A DNA stretch of 64,000 nucleotides from Mycolicibacterium sp. BiH015. GTDB taxonomy: Bacteria > Actinomycetota > Actinomycetes > Mycobacteriales > Mycobacteriaceae. The position numbers were made by a program, and so were the translations under genes. The notes under the pieces were generated by a model. The model had not been told where the DNA came from. It ran no database searches and was given only the letters and a program-made list of their open reading frames with translations. Location of the stretch: positions 186,001-250,000 of the forward strand of contig NZ_JAQGCZ010000003.1 of the NCBI RefSeq assembly GCF_027706845.1, written 5' to 3'. Below are positions 21,373-31,836 of this stretch, in pieces (positions within the stretch are counted from its first letter, which is position 1; each line of letters begins with the position of its first letter).

Positions 21373-24300
21373 CAGGGCGTACTCCCGTCGACGAGTAGTT
21401 CGCGAGTAAGGACCGCGGCCAGGTTCTCGGCGAGGGCACGCACAGTGGTGATGTCCGTGGTCGCGACGCGGACACCTGTCTGCGCTTCGATCCGGGTCCG
21501 GACCTCCAGCACGCCGAGGGAATCGAGGCCGTATTCGGCGATGGGACGATCCGGGTCGACCGTGCGGCGCAAAATGACGCCGATCTGGTCGACGATGAGC
21601 CGACGTAGCCGGCTCACCCACTCCTGCGGGGGCACCGTGCGCAGTTCCATCAGGAAGGCACTGCCCTCCGAACGCGTTGCCCCCAGCGTGCGGAACGCTT
21701 CGGCGAACGTGCTGTGGTGCGCGAACTCCGTGAGCCACGGTTCGCCTGCGATCGGAGCGTAGCCGGTGTATCCACGATCGAGGCGCAGCAGCGACTCGAG
21801 TGCGTAGGCGCCGTCGGACGGCGCGATGGCCATCGCCGAATTTTGGGCCAGGGCCTGACCTTTACCGATCTCGGCCCACGGCCCCCATGCAATCGTGGTG
21901 GCGGGCAAGCCGTGCGCGCGCCGCCAGTGCGCGAAGGCGTCGAGCCAGCTGTTGGCTGCGGCGTAGGCGCCCTGGCCCGGAGATCCGACCAGGGCCGCGG
22001 CCGACGAGAACATGCAGAACCAGTCCAGCGGCTGTCCGACGGTGGCTTCGTGCAGGTTCCATGCCCCCGCGGCTTTCGGCTCCCAGCAACGTGCGATCAG
22101 GCCGTCGGTGATGTTCGTCAGCGCCGCATCTTCGACGACGGCCGCTGCGTGCAGCACGCCGCGCACGGGTCGGCCGCCCGACGTGGCCACCGCCACCGCA
22201 CGCTCGGCCGCGGCGGGCTCGCTGATGTCGCCCAGGCATATCTCGACCTCGGTGCCGCTGAGGCGGATCCGTTCCAGCACAGCCACGGTCGCGTCGCCTG
22301 GTTCCGACCGTCCGGTCAGCACCAGGCGTCCACAGCCCTGTTCGGCGAGCCGCTCGGCGACGAACAACCCGAGACCACCGAGACCGCCGCTGATGACGTA
22401 GGCCCCGTCGCGACGGAAGGCCACCGTCTGCGCGGGCGGCACCGCCACGTGGCTGTCGCCTTCCCTGGGCACGTCGAGGACGAGCTTGCCGGTGTGCTCG
22501 GCGGCCCCCATCGCCCTGATCGCGATGGCCGCATCCGACAGTGGGTAGGTGGTGGTCTCCGGCAGCGGCAGGTCACCGTCGGCGATCCTGGCGAACACCG
22601 TCTCCAGGACGCGGCGCACCACACCGGGCCGCGTCAGCGTCAGCAGGGCGAGATCGACGGCGAAGAAGGACAGGTTGCGGCGGAACGCGTACAGCCCGAT
22701 CTTGTTGTCGGCGTAGATGTCCCGCTTGCCGATCTCGAGGAAACGGCCGCCGGGCGCCAAAAGCTGCAGACCCGCCTGCTGAGCGGCCCCCGGCAGCGAG
22801 TTCAGCACGATGTCGACCCCGTACCCGCCGGTGTCGCGGCGGATCTGGTCTGCGAAATCCACGGTGCGGGAGTCGTAGACGTGGTCGATACCCATGTCCT
22901 GCAACAGTTTTCGGCGGCTCGGGCTCCCCGCGGTGGCGAGAATCTGCGCACCGGCCGCGCGGGCGATGGCGATGGCGGCCTGGCCGACGCCTCCCGTCGC
23001 CGAATGGATGAGCACCCTGTCTGCCGACGAGATCCCGGCCAGATCATGCAGGCTGTACCAGGCCGTGGCATGGGCGCTCGGAATCGCCGCGGCGCGATCA
23101 TCAGCGAGGCCGGATGGCAGCGTCACGGCCACGCCCGCATCGCAGCAGACGTAGGTGGCCCAGGCGCCGTCGGCGGTGATTCCCGCGACACGGTCGCCCA
23201 CCTGATGGGTGGTGACACCCGGTCCGACGCGCGTCACGACACCCGCGAAGTCCGCGCCCAATTCGGGCAACCTGCCTTCGAAGCTCGGGTAGCGACCGTA
23301 GGCCACCAGCACGTCGGCGAAGTTGAGGTTCGACGCCGTCACCCTCACCTCGATCTGACCCGGGCGCGGCGATGTGCGCTCGGCGGCGACGAGCTCCAGT
23401 GACTGCAGGTCGCCAGGTTTGCGGATGCGCAGGCGCATGCCTTCGGAGTCGTGCTTGACGGTTCTGGTGAATCGGTCTTCAGGGCGTACCGGGGCGGGAT
23501 TGAGTCTCGCCACGTACCAGGCGCCGTCGCGCCACGCCGTCTCGTCCTCGTCGGACCCCGATACCAGCTGGGCGGCGACGAGGTCGAGCTCGGTGAGGGC
23601 GTCGACGTCGATCTGGGTGGCACGCAGTCCGGGGTGTTCCACACCGATGACGCGCACCAGGCCGCGAACGCCTGCGTGGTCGAGATCCACCTCGTCTTCC
23701 CGTGACACCGCCTGGGCGTGCGCGGTCAGCACATACAGTCGGGGCGGTGCACCTGCGATATCGGCGACACCGCGGGCCACGTGGACAAGTCGGGATACCG
23801 CCTCGGCCCCCTGGCCGGACACCACGGCGACCACACCGGTGATCGCCTGGTGCGCAATGTCACCCACCGGCCATGACCCTGTGCTCACGTCGGCACCCCT
23901 GCCGCGCAACGCAGCGGCGAGCGCGCCGGCGCGTCCGTCGGCCTCGGGCGCCGTGCTGATGACCAGCCACCGTCCGTCACCGGCCCTGTCCGCCTCGGGC
24001 AGTTCGGCACGATGCCAGTCGATGCTCAGCAGGCGGTCGTTGAAGAGCTTTTCGCGCCGATCAGCTGCCGACAGGCCGGTGCCCAGGCGCAGACCCGACA
24101 GAGACATCAGCACCGCGCCGTCGCTGTCGAGAATGTCGAGATCCGCGTCGACCCCCGCCGGAGAAACCGCCGTGACACAGATGTGGCAGTAGCGGGCCCC
24201 CCGCAACGACCTCCACACCTGGATGCGGCGAATACCCAAGGGCAGCATGAGCGTTCCGGAGCGATCCGCCTGTAGGTCGGGGTGGGCGGCGACCGCCTGG

Positions 24301-27300
24301 AAGCATGCGTCGAGCAACGCGGGCTGGACGCGATACGCGCTCTGCTGCGATCGAAGCGAGCCCGGCAGCGCGACTTCGGCCAGGACGGATACGCCGCCCT
24401 CGGTGGTGTGCACGGCACTCAGTCCCCCAAAAGCGGGACCGTACTGGACCCCACGCTCGTCGAACCACGCGCGCAGCGAGTCCCCTGCCATCGTGACGGG
24501 GTGGGCGGCCAGCAGGGCGGGCACGTCGTACGGTGCCGGATCACCCGTGTCGACCGATTCTGTGAGCGTGGCGCCGGCGTGCCGCACCCGCTCGCCGTCG
24601 ACGTGGGTGTCGACCGTGAACGTCGCGACGCCGGAGCCGTTCCGCGACGCCGACGCAGCCACCGGGGTTGTGCCGTCGAGCAGTAACGCGGCCTCGAAGT
24701 TGATGTCGCGCACCTCGGCCGTGTCCCCGAGCACCGTGCGCGCCGCCGCGATGGCCATCTCGCAGTATGCGGCGGCGGGATACGCCGCGACCTGGTGGAT
24801 GCGATGGTCGGCAAGCCAGGGATGGGTGTCGGTGCCGATGTCGGCCTGCCAGACGTGGCGTACCGGGTCCTCGGCAAGCCGGACGTGCGCACCCAGCAAC
24901 GGATGGGCGCCGGAAGTCGCGGTGACGACCGGTCGTGCGGTGTCCCGGCAGAGCATCAGCTGCCGGCGCGACCACGCGGGCAGCGGGGCGTCGACCAATT
25001 TCCCTTCCGGATACAGAGCGGCGAAATCGACTGTGGCACCGGCGCTGTAGAGATCCACGAGCACCTCACGCAGACCGTGCGGTAGATCTTGCGCTCGGCG
25101 CATCGACGCGAGCGCGATCGCGCTGACATCGAGGCTCTCGGCGTTCTGGTCGACGGCGTGGGTCAGCAGCGGATGCGGCGACAACTCGGCGAAGACCCGG
25201 TGCCCGTCCTCGAGCGCGGCCTGCACAGCGGCCGCGAACCGCACCGCGTGGCGCAGATTGTCCGCCCAGTAGTACGCGTCGTAATCGGCGAGCTCACGCG
25301 GATCATAGAGTGTCGCAGAGTAATACGGAATCGTCGGTTCAGCGGGTTCGAGATCCTCCAGCGCCGCGACCAGGTCGTCGAGGATCGGGTCGACCTGCGG
25401 TGAATGCGATGCGACCTCGACGGCCACCTCTCGCGCCATCACACCACGGTCTTCCCACTCCGCAACCAGCGCACTGATCGTCGGTCTCGCGCCGCCGATC
25501 ACCGCCGATTGGGGGGATGCAATGACCGACAGCACGACGTCACCGGCTCCGCGCGCGGCCAGCTCCGAAAGCACCTGCTGGGCAGGCAGTTCCACCGAAG
25601 CCATGGCACCGGCTGCCGCGCCGTCGGCAACGACCTGCTGCATCAGCCGCGATCGCCTGCAGATGACTTTGACGCCGTCTTCGAGGCTGAGGGCCTCGGA
25701 GACGACCGCGGCGGCCACCTCTCCCATCGAGTGGCCGATGACCGCGCCCGGGCGCACCCCGTAGAAGGCCAGCGTGCGGGCGAGGGCTACCTGGAGCGCG
25801 AACACTGTGGGCTGGATACGGTCGATGCCGCTGACGGTTTCGGATGCAGTCAAAGCGTCGGTCACCGAGAAGCCGGACTCCGCGGCGATCAACGGTTCGA
25901 TCTCGGCGACAGCCGCCGCGAACTGCGGTTCGCGGGCCAGCAGCGCCGCGCCCATGGCCGGCCACTGTGAGCCCTGCCCCGAGAAGACCCAGACCGGGCC
26001 GCGGCCGCCGTCCGGCGCAGTTGCCGGTGGTACCACGTCACCGGCCGCGACGGCCTGCAGCGCGCGCACAAGTTCTTCGGCGGTGCCGGCGAGCACGGCG
26101 GTACGCACGGTGCGGTGCGCACGCCGGCGACCCAGCGTATGGGCCAGATCACGAAGGTCGAGGTCGTCGGATCGGGAACCCACCCAATCGGCGAGCCGAG
26201 ATGCGGTGCTGCACAGCGCTTCCGGCGAGGTCGCCGACAGCGGGAAGAGCCACGGCGCCGCGATGGCCTGGCCGGCATGAGAGGTCGGCCCGCGGTCGGG
26301 CGCCTGCTCCAGGACGACGTGCACGTTCGTGCCGGACAGTCCGTAAGACGACACCGCCGCACGGCGAGGGTGATCGCCGGTGTCCGGCCATGCCGTCATG
26401 CCCTGGGGGACGAACAGGGCCGTGTCGATGTGGGCGATCTCGTCGGAGAGCCGCTCGAAGTGCAGGTTGGGCGGCACCTCGGCGTGACCGAGGGCGAGGA
26501 CGGCCTTCATCAGCCCGACGACGCCGGACGCGGACTGCGAGTGCCCGAAGTTCGTCTTCGCCGAACCGAGGGCGCACGGGGCCGCCGTGCCGTAGACCTC
26601 GGCGAGGCTGGCGTACTCGATCGGATCCCCGACGGGCGTGCCGGTGCCGTGCGCCTCGACATAGCCGACTGTGGCCGGGTCGACATCTGCCGCACCGAGG
26701 GCCGACCGGTACACCGCGGTCTGAGCGGCCCGAGACGGCGTCGCGATGTTGACGGTGTGACCGTCCTGGTTGGTCGCGGTACCGCGCACGACGGCGAGCA
26801 CCCGGTCTCCGTCGCGCAGCGCGTCGGGCAGACGTTTGAGAAGCAGCATGACCGCCGCTTCTCCTGAGACGAACCCGTCGGCGTCGGCGTCGAAGGCGCG
26901 GCATCGGCCCGTCGGCGACAGCATTCCCTGCGCCGATCCCGAGGACAGCTTGCGCGGCTCGAGCACAATGTTGACTCCGCCCGCGAGCGCGAGCGCGCTC
27001 TCGCCGTCGTACAGGCTGCGGCATGCCATGTGCACGGCGAGCAGCCCGGAGGAGCACGCGGAGTCGACAGTGCACGCCGGCCCGTGCGCCCCCAGGTGAT
27101 AGGCGATGCGCCCCGACGCCAACCCGTAATTGCTGCCGGTGAAGCCGTAGGGGCCGGCGATGGCGTCGGCCTCGGCTGCGACCAGCTGGTAGTCGTTGTG
27201 TGTCATGCCGACGAAAACACCGGTCTGACTGCCCGCCAGGGTCGCGGGGTCGATGCCGGCGTGCTCGACGGCTTCCCAGGACGCTTCGAGGAGCAGTCGG

Positions 27301-27590
27301 TGCTGCGGGTCGATCGCGGTGGCCTCGCGCTCGGCGATTCCGAAGAACCCGGCGTCGAAACCCGAGATGTCGTCGAGGAACGCTCCCCATTTGGAGACCG
27401 ATCGGCCGGGCACGCCGGGCTCGGGGTCGTAGAACTCCTCGGCATCCCAGCGGTCCGGAGGAACCTCTGTCACGAGGTCAACGCCGCTGCGCAGCGCCTC
27501 CCACAGTCGCTGCGGCGACTCGATGCCTCCTGGCAGTCGGCACCCCATCCCGATCACCGCGATGGGGGTCAATGACGACCTCTCGACCAC
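21372..27590 (-). CDS. Mas-like iterative type I polyketide synthase
   Basis: A 2072-residue reducing synthase. Domains in order: KS ([10 protein letters not shown], Cys near 179), AT (GHSMGE, Ser near 621), DH ([10 protein letters not shown], His near 929), ER ([20 protein letters not shown], ~1510-1530), KR ([16 protein letters not shown], ~1710) and ACP ([12 protein letters not shown], Ser near 2024). The AT carries VASH near 726-729, the version usual for methylmalonyl-CoA, so the product should be a methyl-branched fatty acid as in Mas, Pks2 and Pks5. I chose GTG 27590 ([16 protein letters not shown]), which gives the family's short N-terminus with AGGGAA upstream; GTG 27641 is an alternative. 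It heads a leftward PKS-PapA-acyltransferase-acyltransferase unit, with an IdeR-like box 82 nt upstream. Confidence 0.95.
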   Translation of the reverse strand: MVERSSLTPIAVIGMGCRLPGGIESPQRLWEALRSGVDLVTEVPPDRWDAEEFYDPEPGVPGRSVSKWGAFLDDISGFDAGFFGIAEREATAIDPQHRLLLEASWEAVEHAGIDPATLAGSQTGVFVGMTHNDYQLVAAEADAIAGPYGFTGSNYGLASGRIAYHLGAHGPACTVDSACSSGLLAVHMACRSLYDGESALALAGGVNIVLEPRKLSSGSAQGMLSPTGRCRAFDADADGFVSGEAAVMLLLKRLPDALRDGDRVLAVVRGTATNQDGHTVNIATPSRAAQTAVYRSALGAADVDPATVGYVEAHGTGTPVGDPIEYASLAEVYGTAAPCALGSAKTNFGHSQSASGVVGLMKAVLALGHAEVPPNLHFERLSDEIAHIDTALFVPQGMTAWPDTGDHPRRAAVSSYGLSGTNVHVVLEQAPDRGPTSHAGQAIAAPWLFPLSATSPEALCSTASRLADWVGSRSDDLDLRDLAHTLGRRRAHRTVRTAVLAGTAEELVRALQAVAAGDVVPPATAPDGGRGPVWVFSGQGSQWPAMGAALLAREPQFAAAVAEIEPLIAAESGFSVTDALTASETVSGIDRIQPTVFALQVALARTLAFYGVRPGAVIGHSMGEVAAAVVSEALSLEDGVKVICRRSRLMQQVVADGAAAGAMASVELPAQQVLSELAARGAGDVVLSVIASPQSAVIGGARPTISALVAEWEDRGVMAREVAVEVASHSPQVDPILDDLVAALEDLEPAEPTIPYYSATLYDPRELADYDAYYWADNLRHAVRFAAAVQAALEDGHRVFAELSPHPLLTHAVDQNAESLDVSAIALASMRRAQDLPHGLREVLVDLYSAGATVDFAALYPEGKLVDAPLPAWSRRQLMLCRDTARPVVTATSGAHPLLGAHVRLAEDPVRHVWQADIGTDTHPWLADHRIHQVAAYPAAAYCEMAIAAARTVLGDTAEVRDINFEAALLLDGTTPVAASASRNGSGVATFTVDTHVDGERVRHAGATLTESVDTGDPAPYDVPALLAAHPVTMAGDSLRAWFDERGVQYGPAFGGLSAVHTTEGGVSVLAEVALPGSLRSQQSAYRVQPALLDACFQAVAAHPDLQADRSGTLMLPLGIRRIQVWRSLRGARYCHICVTAVSPAGVDADLDILDSDGAVLMSLSGLRLGTGLSAADRREKLFNDRLLSIDWHRAELPEADRAGDGRWLVISTAPEADGRAGALAAALRGRGADVSTGSWPVGDIAHQAITGVVAVVSGQGAEAVSRLVHVARGVADIAGAPPRLYVLTAHAQAVSREDEVDLDHAGVRGLVRVIGVEHPGLRATQIDVDALTELDLVAAQLVSGSDEDETAWRDGAWYVARLNPAPVRPEDRFTRTVKHDSEGMRLRIRKPGDLQSLELVAAERTSPRPGQIEVRVTASNLNFADVLVAYGRYPSFEGRLPELGADFAGVVTRVGPGVTTHQVGDRVAGITADGAWATYVCCDAGVAVTLPSGLADDRAAAIPSAHATAWYSLHDLAGISSADRVLIHSATGGVGQAAIAIARAAGAQILATAGSPSRRKLLQDMGIDHVYDSRTVDFADQIRRDTGGYGVDIVLNSLPGAAQQAGLQLLAPGGRFLEIGKRDIYADNKIGLYAFRRNLSFFAVDLALLTLTRPGVVRRVLETVFARIADGDLPLPETTTYPLSDAAIAIRAMGAAEHTGKLVLDVPREGDSHVAVPPAQTVAFRRDGAYVISGGLGGLGLFVAERLAEQGCGRLVLTGRSEPGDATVAVLERIRLSGTEVEICLGDISEPAAAERAVAVATSGGRPVRGVLHAAAVVEDAALTNITDGLIARCWEPKAAGAWNLHEATVGQPLDWFCMFSSAAALVGSPGQGAYAAANSWLDAFAHWRRAHGLPATTIAWGPWAEIGKGQALAQNSAMAIAPSDGAYALESLLRLDRGYTGYAPIAGEPWLTEFAHHSTFAEAFRTLGATRSEGSAFLMELRTVPPQEWVSRLRRLIVDQIGVILRRTVDPDRPIAEYGLDSLGVLEVRTRIEAQTGVRVATTDITTVRALAENLAAVLTRELLVDGSTP

Positions 27591-27671
27591 GAAGTTCCCT
27601 ACCTCTTCCACGCAGGCCCGGGCTCCCCCTGACGACCCCACGAACCAACGGCAAAGTCAATTTGAGGAAAG

Positions 27672-27690
27672 TTAGCACAGCCTAAGCGAA
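27672..27690 (-). promoter_or_regulatory. IdeR/DtxR-like iron box upstream of the PKS operon
   Basis: Read on the minus strand, TTCGCTTAGGCTGTGCTAA matches 14 of 19 positions of TTAGGTTAGGCTAACCTAA by hand alignment. It lies 82 nt upstream of the chosen PKS start. It is the weakest of the three boxes in the right half-site, but its orientation and placement parallel the others. Confidence 0.55.
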
Positions 27691-27942
27691 CATGCGAGCG
27701 CTCACCTTGGCCCTGTGCGCAAGCAAAGTTGTGGTGAAAAATACTGTGCTGCAGTAACTTACGACGACAAATGCCCTTCGGCGCATCGCCGTCGGGCTGA
27801 GCTCACAAGGGCGGCAGGTGCAACACACCCGCGGGAACTAGCAAAGTCCACGCGCTGTTGTCACCCGCCGAGCGCCTGCGACGGAGCACATTAACCGCTC
27901 ACGACGTCGCCGTGGGGGCTACGTCCGGCGCGGCACCCGCGG

Positions 27943-27970
27943 TTGACATAGTTAGGCTAGCCTACGCTAG
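27943..27970 (+). promoter_or_regulatory. -35 candidate with overlapping IdeR-like iron box, A-T-TE gene
   Basis: TTGACA at 27943-27948 is followed by TTAGGCTAGCCTACGCTAG (27952-27970), which matches 15 of 19 positions of the IdeR consensus and contains the perfect palindrome TAGGCTAGCCTA. The box covers the spacer and the likely -10 (TACGCT), a classic repression site. The A-T-TE start is 56 nt downstream. Confidence 0.7.
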
Positions 27971-28026
27971 GGTCCCAGTCGGCCGGTGCCGCCGGCCACG
28001 GTCACCACGTGCGAAGGACGCCTCCC

Positions 28027-30612
28027 ATGAGCCGGATCAAGTTCGCCGGCTGCCTGGTCGCAGCAGGGATTCTCGTTGTCCTCCCCCTCGCGCGCCACCG
28101 CGCCGCCCGAACGCGGCCCGCCGCGGCTGAACCCCACGCGTTCCCGACGAGCCCGGGCTCTGTTCCGTCGGACGTTCCGCCCGAACGGCCGCTCGCACAT
28201 CCCACGGTCGCAGCGCACTTCGAGGCGACCGCGCGCAGCCGCCCCGGACGCGTCGCACTCCACGCCGCGGCCCGATCGGTCACCTACGGCGAGTTGCTCG
28301 CCGCCGCGCATGGCACGGAAGCGCCGCACGACGGCGCGCGGCAGGCGGCACTCGTAGCCGGATCCCTCACTCCTGCAACGGTATCGGTCATCCTCGGACT
28401 TTTCGCGCGCGGCACCACACTGGTGGCCCTCGATGCCGAGATGCCGGCCAACCGTGTCGAGAAGATCGCCGAGACCCTCACCCAACACGGTTACCGCCCA
28501 ACACCGATCGACGTGCCAACGGACATCCCGCGCATTGCACCCGATCACATCGCCGGTCTGCCGCCGCTCTGCCAGGGATTCACCCCCGAGACCGTCACCA
28601 GCATCCAGTTCACCTCAGGATCCACCGGCACACCGAAAGCGGTGCTGCACACCAACGGTCTCTGGCTGGCCGACGCGCAGCTGCTCAACGATCGGTTCGG
28701 ACTGGCCGACGGGCGCAGGGTGGCGCTGTGCATGCCGATCAGCTTCGCGGGCGGGCTCAACGTCCTTCTCGGATCGCTGATGGGTGGCGCCGAGATCATC
28801 GCCGTCGACCCCAGGCAGTACAGCGCCCGCGAAGCTTTCGATCGCATCCGCACGACCCGTGCTCAGGTCATCACCTGCACACCGTCGTTCGTGGACTCCC
28901 TGCATCGCGCGGCGCGCGGCGCCACGGCCCCGACGGTCGAGCGCATCGTGACCACCGGTGAGCCGATCCATGCTCGGCACGTCAAACTGGCCAGGGATCT
29001 GGCGCCGAACGCGATCATCACCAACTGGGTCGGATCGACGGAGACGCTCGCCATCGCCAGCCACGACATCGCGCCGACGGCGCCGCTCCCACGAGGCGTG
29101 GTACCGGTGGGAATCCCGGCCCCGCACAAGAGGATCGGCATCGCCGACAACGGCGCCGTCTCCATCACGTCGCCATACCTGGGCCGCGGGTATCTCGACA
29201 GCTCCACCTCGACCGCGACATTCGTCGACAACGGGGACGGCACGACGACATACTCCGGCGGCGACGTCGGACGCTGGGACGACAACGGACATCTGGTGTT
29301 CTCCGGCCGAGCCGACAACACCGTCAAGATTCGCGGATACCTGGTGGAGCCCGCCGAGATCGAGGCGACGCTGGCCTCCTATGAGGACGTCCGCGAAGTC
29401 GCCGTCGTCGCGGCCCGAAGCGCAGACGGCACCCCCGAACTCGCGGCATACGTGGCGCCCAGCGCGACGGTACGGACACCCTCGGTGGCCGAGCTGCGCA
29501 CCCGGCTGCACCGGGACTTGCCACCGTGGATGGTGCCCGCCCACATCGACATCCTCTCCGCACTGCCGCGCGGCGACCGGGGCAAGGTCGACCGGATGGC
29601 ACTTCCGGAGCCTCACCGCACGCCGTTCCAATACCCCTGTGGGCCCGAGGAATCGGTGATCGCGGGGCTGTGGGCGCACGTGCTGCGCGTCGACAGGGTG
29701 GGGCGAGCAGACAGTTTCTACGCACTCGGCGGCGACTCGCTGACGGTGGCTCAGATGCTTGTCGAACTCCGTCAATCGCATGGTGTCGCGCTACAACCGT
29801 CCGATCTGGCGGCCGCCCCCACCGTCGCCGAGTTCGCCCAGCGACTCCGGCAGGGCCGGCCCGCCGCCGATCTGGCGACGACCACGGTCGCCTTGCGGCC
29901 GGCTTCAGCCGACACCACCGACACCCCGCTGTTCTGCTTCACCGGGGCCGGCGCCTCGGCGTTGTGCTTCGTCCCGCTCGCGCAGCGCGTGGGCGCCGAT
30001 ACCGCCGTCTACGCCTTCGAGCCCAGCGGGCTGAACAAGGGCACCCTTCCCGACTGGTCGATTCCGCGTGCGGTGCAGCGACACCTCCCAGATCTGCGCC
30101 GCATCCAGCCGCGCGGGCCGTACACGCTGATCGGTCACTCCCTCGGGGCGCACATTGCGCTGGAGACAGCGCGCCAGCTTGAGGCCGGCGGTGAAACCGT
30201 CGACCTGGTCGTCATGCTGGACCCGTGGTTGTCTCCCCGCGTCGCCCGGGAGGTTCCGGGCGCGACCGTCACGCTGCAGACCGACGAGGCGAACGGGTTC
30301 AGGACGTGGTGGGAACGTCAGAAGACGGTCCCGCTGGCCGGTCTGTTCTCCGGCGACTACGACCGCAAGACCCGCGCGGTGGAGGAAGTCGGGATGATCG
30401 CCGGCTACCGGCACCGCCCGCTGCCGTGGAACGGGCGCGCGCTGTTGATCTTGAGCCACCTCAACTCCGACGACCCGAGGCTGTGGCCGCGAATCGTGAC
30501 CGGCGACGTGCAGTCGATGGTGCTCGACTGCGATCATCACTCGATGGTGCGCGGCCCCCATATCGACGCCGTCGTCGGTGCGCTCATGGAGTCTCGCGCT
30601 TGTCGTCGGTGA
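28027..30612 (+). CDS. Membrane-anchored adenylation-carrier-thioesterase (A-T-TE) protein
   Basis: An 861-residue NRPS-like protein without a condensation domain. Residues 6-22 are hydrophobic and look like a signal anchor, followed by a Pro/Ala-rich linker to ~60. Adenylation domain (~60-525): IQFTSGSTGTPKAV (194-207), NWVGSTE (333-339), YSGGDVGRW, GRADNTVKIRGYLVEPAEIE and RGKVDR with Lys520. Carrier domain: FYALGGDSLTVAQM, Ser571. Thioesterase: GHSLG (Ser705), LDPW (Asp732) and DHHS (His838). The A4 region reads ISFAGG instead of FDxS, lacking the Asp that binds an alpha-amino group, so an amino acid substrate is doubtful and a carboxylic or hydroxy acid is more likely. I chose ATG 28027, with GAAGGA upstream. 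Its 3' end overlaps echA12 by 29 nt. Function in the locus is unproven. Confidence 0.88.
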   Translation: MSRIKFAGCLVAAGILVVLPLARHRAARTRPAAAEPHAFPTSPGSVPSDVPPERPLAHPTVAAHFEATARSRPGRVALHAAARSVTYGELLAAAHGTEAPHDGARQAALVAGSLTPATVSVILGLFARGTTLVALDAEMPANRVEKIAETLTQHGYRPTPIDVPTDIPRIAPDHIAGLPPLCQGFTPETVTSIQFTSGSTGTPKAVLHTNGLWLADAQLLNDRFGLADGRRVALCMPISFAGGLNVLLGSLMGGAEIIAVDPRQYSAREAFDRIRTTRAQVITCTPSFVDSLHRAARGATAPTVERIVTTGEPIHARHVKLARDLAPNAIITNWVGSTETLAIASHDIAPTAPLPRGVVPVGIPAPHKRIGIADNGAVSITSPYLGRGYLDSSTSTATFVDNGDGTTTYSGGDVGRWDDNGHLVFSGRADNTVKIRGYLVEPAEIEATLASYEDVREVAVVAARSADGTPELAAYVAPSATVRTPSVAELRTRLHRDLPPWMVPAHIDILSALPRGDRGKVDRMALPEPHRTPFQYPCGPEESVIAGLWAHVLRVDRVGRADSFYALGGDSLTVAQMLVELRQSHGVALQPSDLAAAPTVAEFAQRLRQGRPAADLATTTVALRPASADTTDTPLFCFTGAGASALCFVPLAQRVGADTAVYAFEPSGLNKGTLPDWSIPRAVQRHLPDLRRIQPRGPYTLIGHSLGAHIALETARQLEAGGETVDLVVMLDPWLSPRVAREVPGATVTLQTDEANGFRTWWERQKTVPLAGLFSGDYDRKTRAVEEVGMIAGYRHRPLPWNGRALLILSHLNSDDPRLWPRIVTGDVQSMVLDCDHHSMVRGPHIDAVVGALMESRACRR

Positions 30613-31426
30613 AGACGGGCGCCCGCCTGTCCTTCCTCGCCGCGACCGCTTCCTCGAAATTGCTTGTCAGCAATCGGATGTACAGCTGCCCCAGGCCTTC
30701 GGCCTGCATGTGGGCCTCCAGCGAGCCGGCATCCAGGCCGCTCCACAAGGTGCGCTTGGTCAATTCGGTGCCCGGGCGGGAGAACGCCGCAATCCGCTCG
30801 GCGAGCTCATAGCACGTCTCCAGCAGCTCCTCCGGTGGAACGCAGCGCGACACCAATCCCACCCGTTCGGCCTCCGCAGCATCGACGTCTCGCCCGGTCA
30901 GCATGATCTCGAAAGCCCGCGACGAGCCGATCGCCCGAGGCAGCAGGTAGCTCAAGCCCAGCTCGCTCGCAGTCAGCCCGTTGTTGATGCCGGCAGCGCG
31001 GAAGTAGGCCTCGGTCGAGGCGACGCGGATGTCGGCAGCCAGCGCCAGGCACAGGCCGCCACCGATCGCCGCACCGTTGACCGCGGCGATGACCGGCTGG
31101 TGCATCTTGCGAAACGCCAGGATGACGTCGTCGAGCACCTCCATCGAGCGCAGTCCGAAGGTGGGACGGGTCAGCCCGCCCACGTGCGGCACCGCGCCCG
31201 CCGACTTGTGGTCGGCTCCCGAGGAGAATCCGGCTCCCGCGCCGGTGAGAACCACCACGCGAACGTCGTTGTCGTAGGTCAGCTCGTCGAGGGTTGCCTT
31301 CAGCGGCACCATAACGTCGAACGCCATGGAGTTCATCCGCTCGGGCCGATTCAGCGTCACCAGGGCGACGTGCGGTCGCGGTCGTTCGACGAGGACGAAT
31401 CCCGTGGCTTCGGTCACGGGATGCAC
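30584..31426 (-). CDS. echA12: Enoyl-CoA hydratase/isomerase family protein (EchA12-type)
   Basis: A 280-residue crotonase-fold protein. Oxyanion-hole segments are visible at SSGADHKSAG (near 68-77) and AAIGGGLCLALAADIRVAS (near 118-136), with FRAAGINNGLTASELGLSYLLPRAIG beyond. It probably acts on acyl-CoA thioesters. The region TEATGFVLVERPR matches the N-terminus of M. tuberculosis EchA12, and the neighbour (thioredoxin, 9 nt upstream) is the same as in that genome. The start may be GTG 31426 or GTG 31417. Specificity cannot be read from the sequence. Confidence 0.88.
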   Translation of the reverse strand: MHPVTEATGFVLVERPRPHVALVTLNRPERMNSMAFDVMVPLKATLDELTYDNDVRVVVLTGAGAGFSSGADHKSAGAVPHVGGLTRPTFGLRSMEVLDDVILAFRKMHQPVIAAVNGAAIGGGLCLALAADIRVASTEAYFRAAGINNGLTASELGLSYLLPRAIGSSRAFEIMLTGRDVDAAEAERVGLVSRCVPPEELLETCYELAERIAAFSRPGTELTKRTLWSGLDAGSLEAHMQAEGLGQLYIRLLTSNFEEAVAARKDRRAPVFTDDKRETP

Positions 31427-31435
31427 GTTAGCGGG

Positions 31436-31798
31436 TCAGCTCTGCCCGTCGTCCTGGGCCGCGATCGCGGCGTCGATGTCGAAGTCCTTGACCTGCCGGA
31501 TGAGGTCTTCCAGAGCGGCGGCCGGAAGCGCACCTGCCTGGTTGAACACCAGCTTGCCCTTCTTGAAGGCCATCAGCGTGGGAATGGACCGGATGTCGGC
31601 GGCGGCGGCGAGCTGTTGTTCGGCCTCGGTGTCCACCTTGGCGTAGACGATGTCGGGGTGTTTCTCCGACGAGGCCGAGAAGGTCGGAGCAAAGGCCCGA
31701 CACGGGGCGCACCACGACGCCCAGAAGTCCACCAGAACGATGTCGTTGCCGTTGATGGTGTCGTTGAACTCTTGCGCGGTGATGTCTCGAGTAGCCAC
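31436..31798 (-). CDS. Thioredoxin (Rv1471/TrxB1-type)
   Basis: A 120-residue thioredoxin. The active site is WASWCAPCRAF near residues 28-38 (WCAPC instead of the common WCGPC), and the cis-proline follows in RSIPTLMAFKKG. The GTG start with GAGG 5 nt upstream gives ATRDITAQEF, matching the mycobacterial orthologue next to echA12. It reduces protein disulfides with thioredoxin reductase encoded elsewhere. It is transcribed after the GH16 gene and ahead of echA12. Confidence 0.93.
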   Translation of the reverse strand: MATRDITAQEFNDTINGNDIVLVDFWASWCAPCRAFAPTFSASSEKHPDIVYAKVDTEAEQQLAAAADIRSIPTLMAFKKGKLVFNQAGALPAAALEDLIRQVKDFDIDAAIAAQDDGQS

Positions 31799-31836
31799 GT
31801 GCACCTCAACGTTCTTTCCGGCTGTGATGTTCCTTT

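Larger units (their letters stand above)
27591..28026. promoter_or_regulatory. Divergent promoter region between the PKS and A-T-TE genes
   Basis: This 436-bp gap has no convincing gene. It drives the PKS operon leftward and the A-T-TE gene rightward and holds one IdeR-like box for each direction (27672-27690 and 27952-27970), about 280 bp apart. A TTGACA -35 candidate at 27943-27948 lies just ahead of the second box. The middle stretch is less GC-rich than the flanking genes, as expected of promoter DNA. Confidence 0.7.

Noticed and set aside
21372-27641. PKS start at GTG 27641
   Set aside because: Adds 17 unconserved residues; GTG 27590 fits the Mas-family N-terminus and has a plausible ribosome-binding site.
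6282-30612. Mycobactin or exochelin siderophore cluster
   Set aside because: Iron boxes suggested it, but there are no condensation domains, no salicylate synthase, no lysine hydroxylase and no MmpS4/5 partner. The gene content fits an acylated glycolipid.
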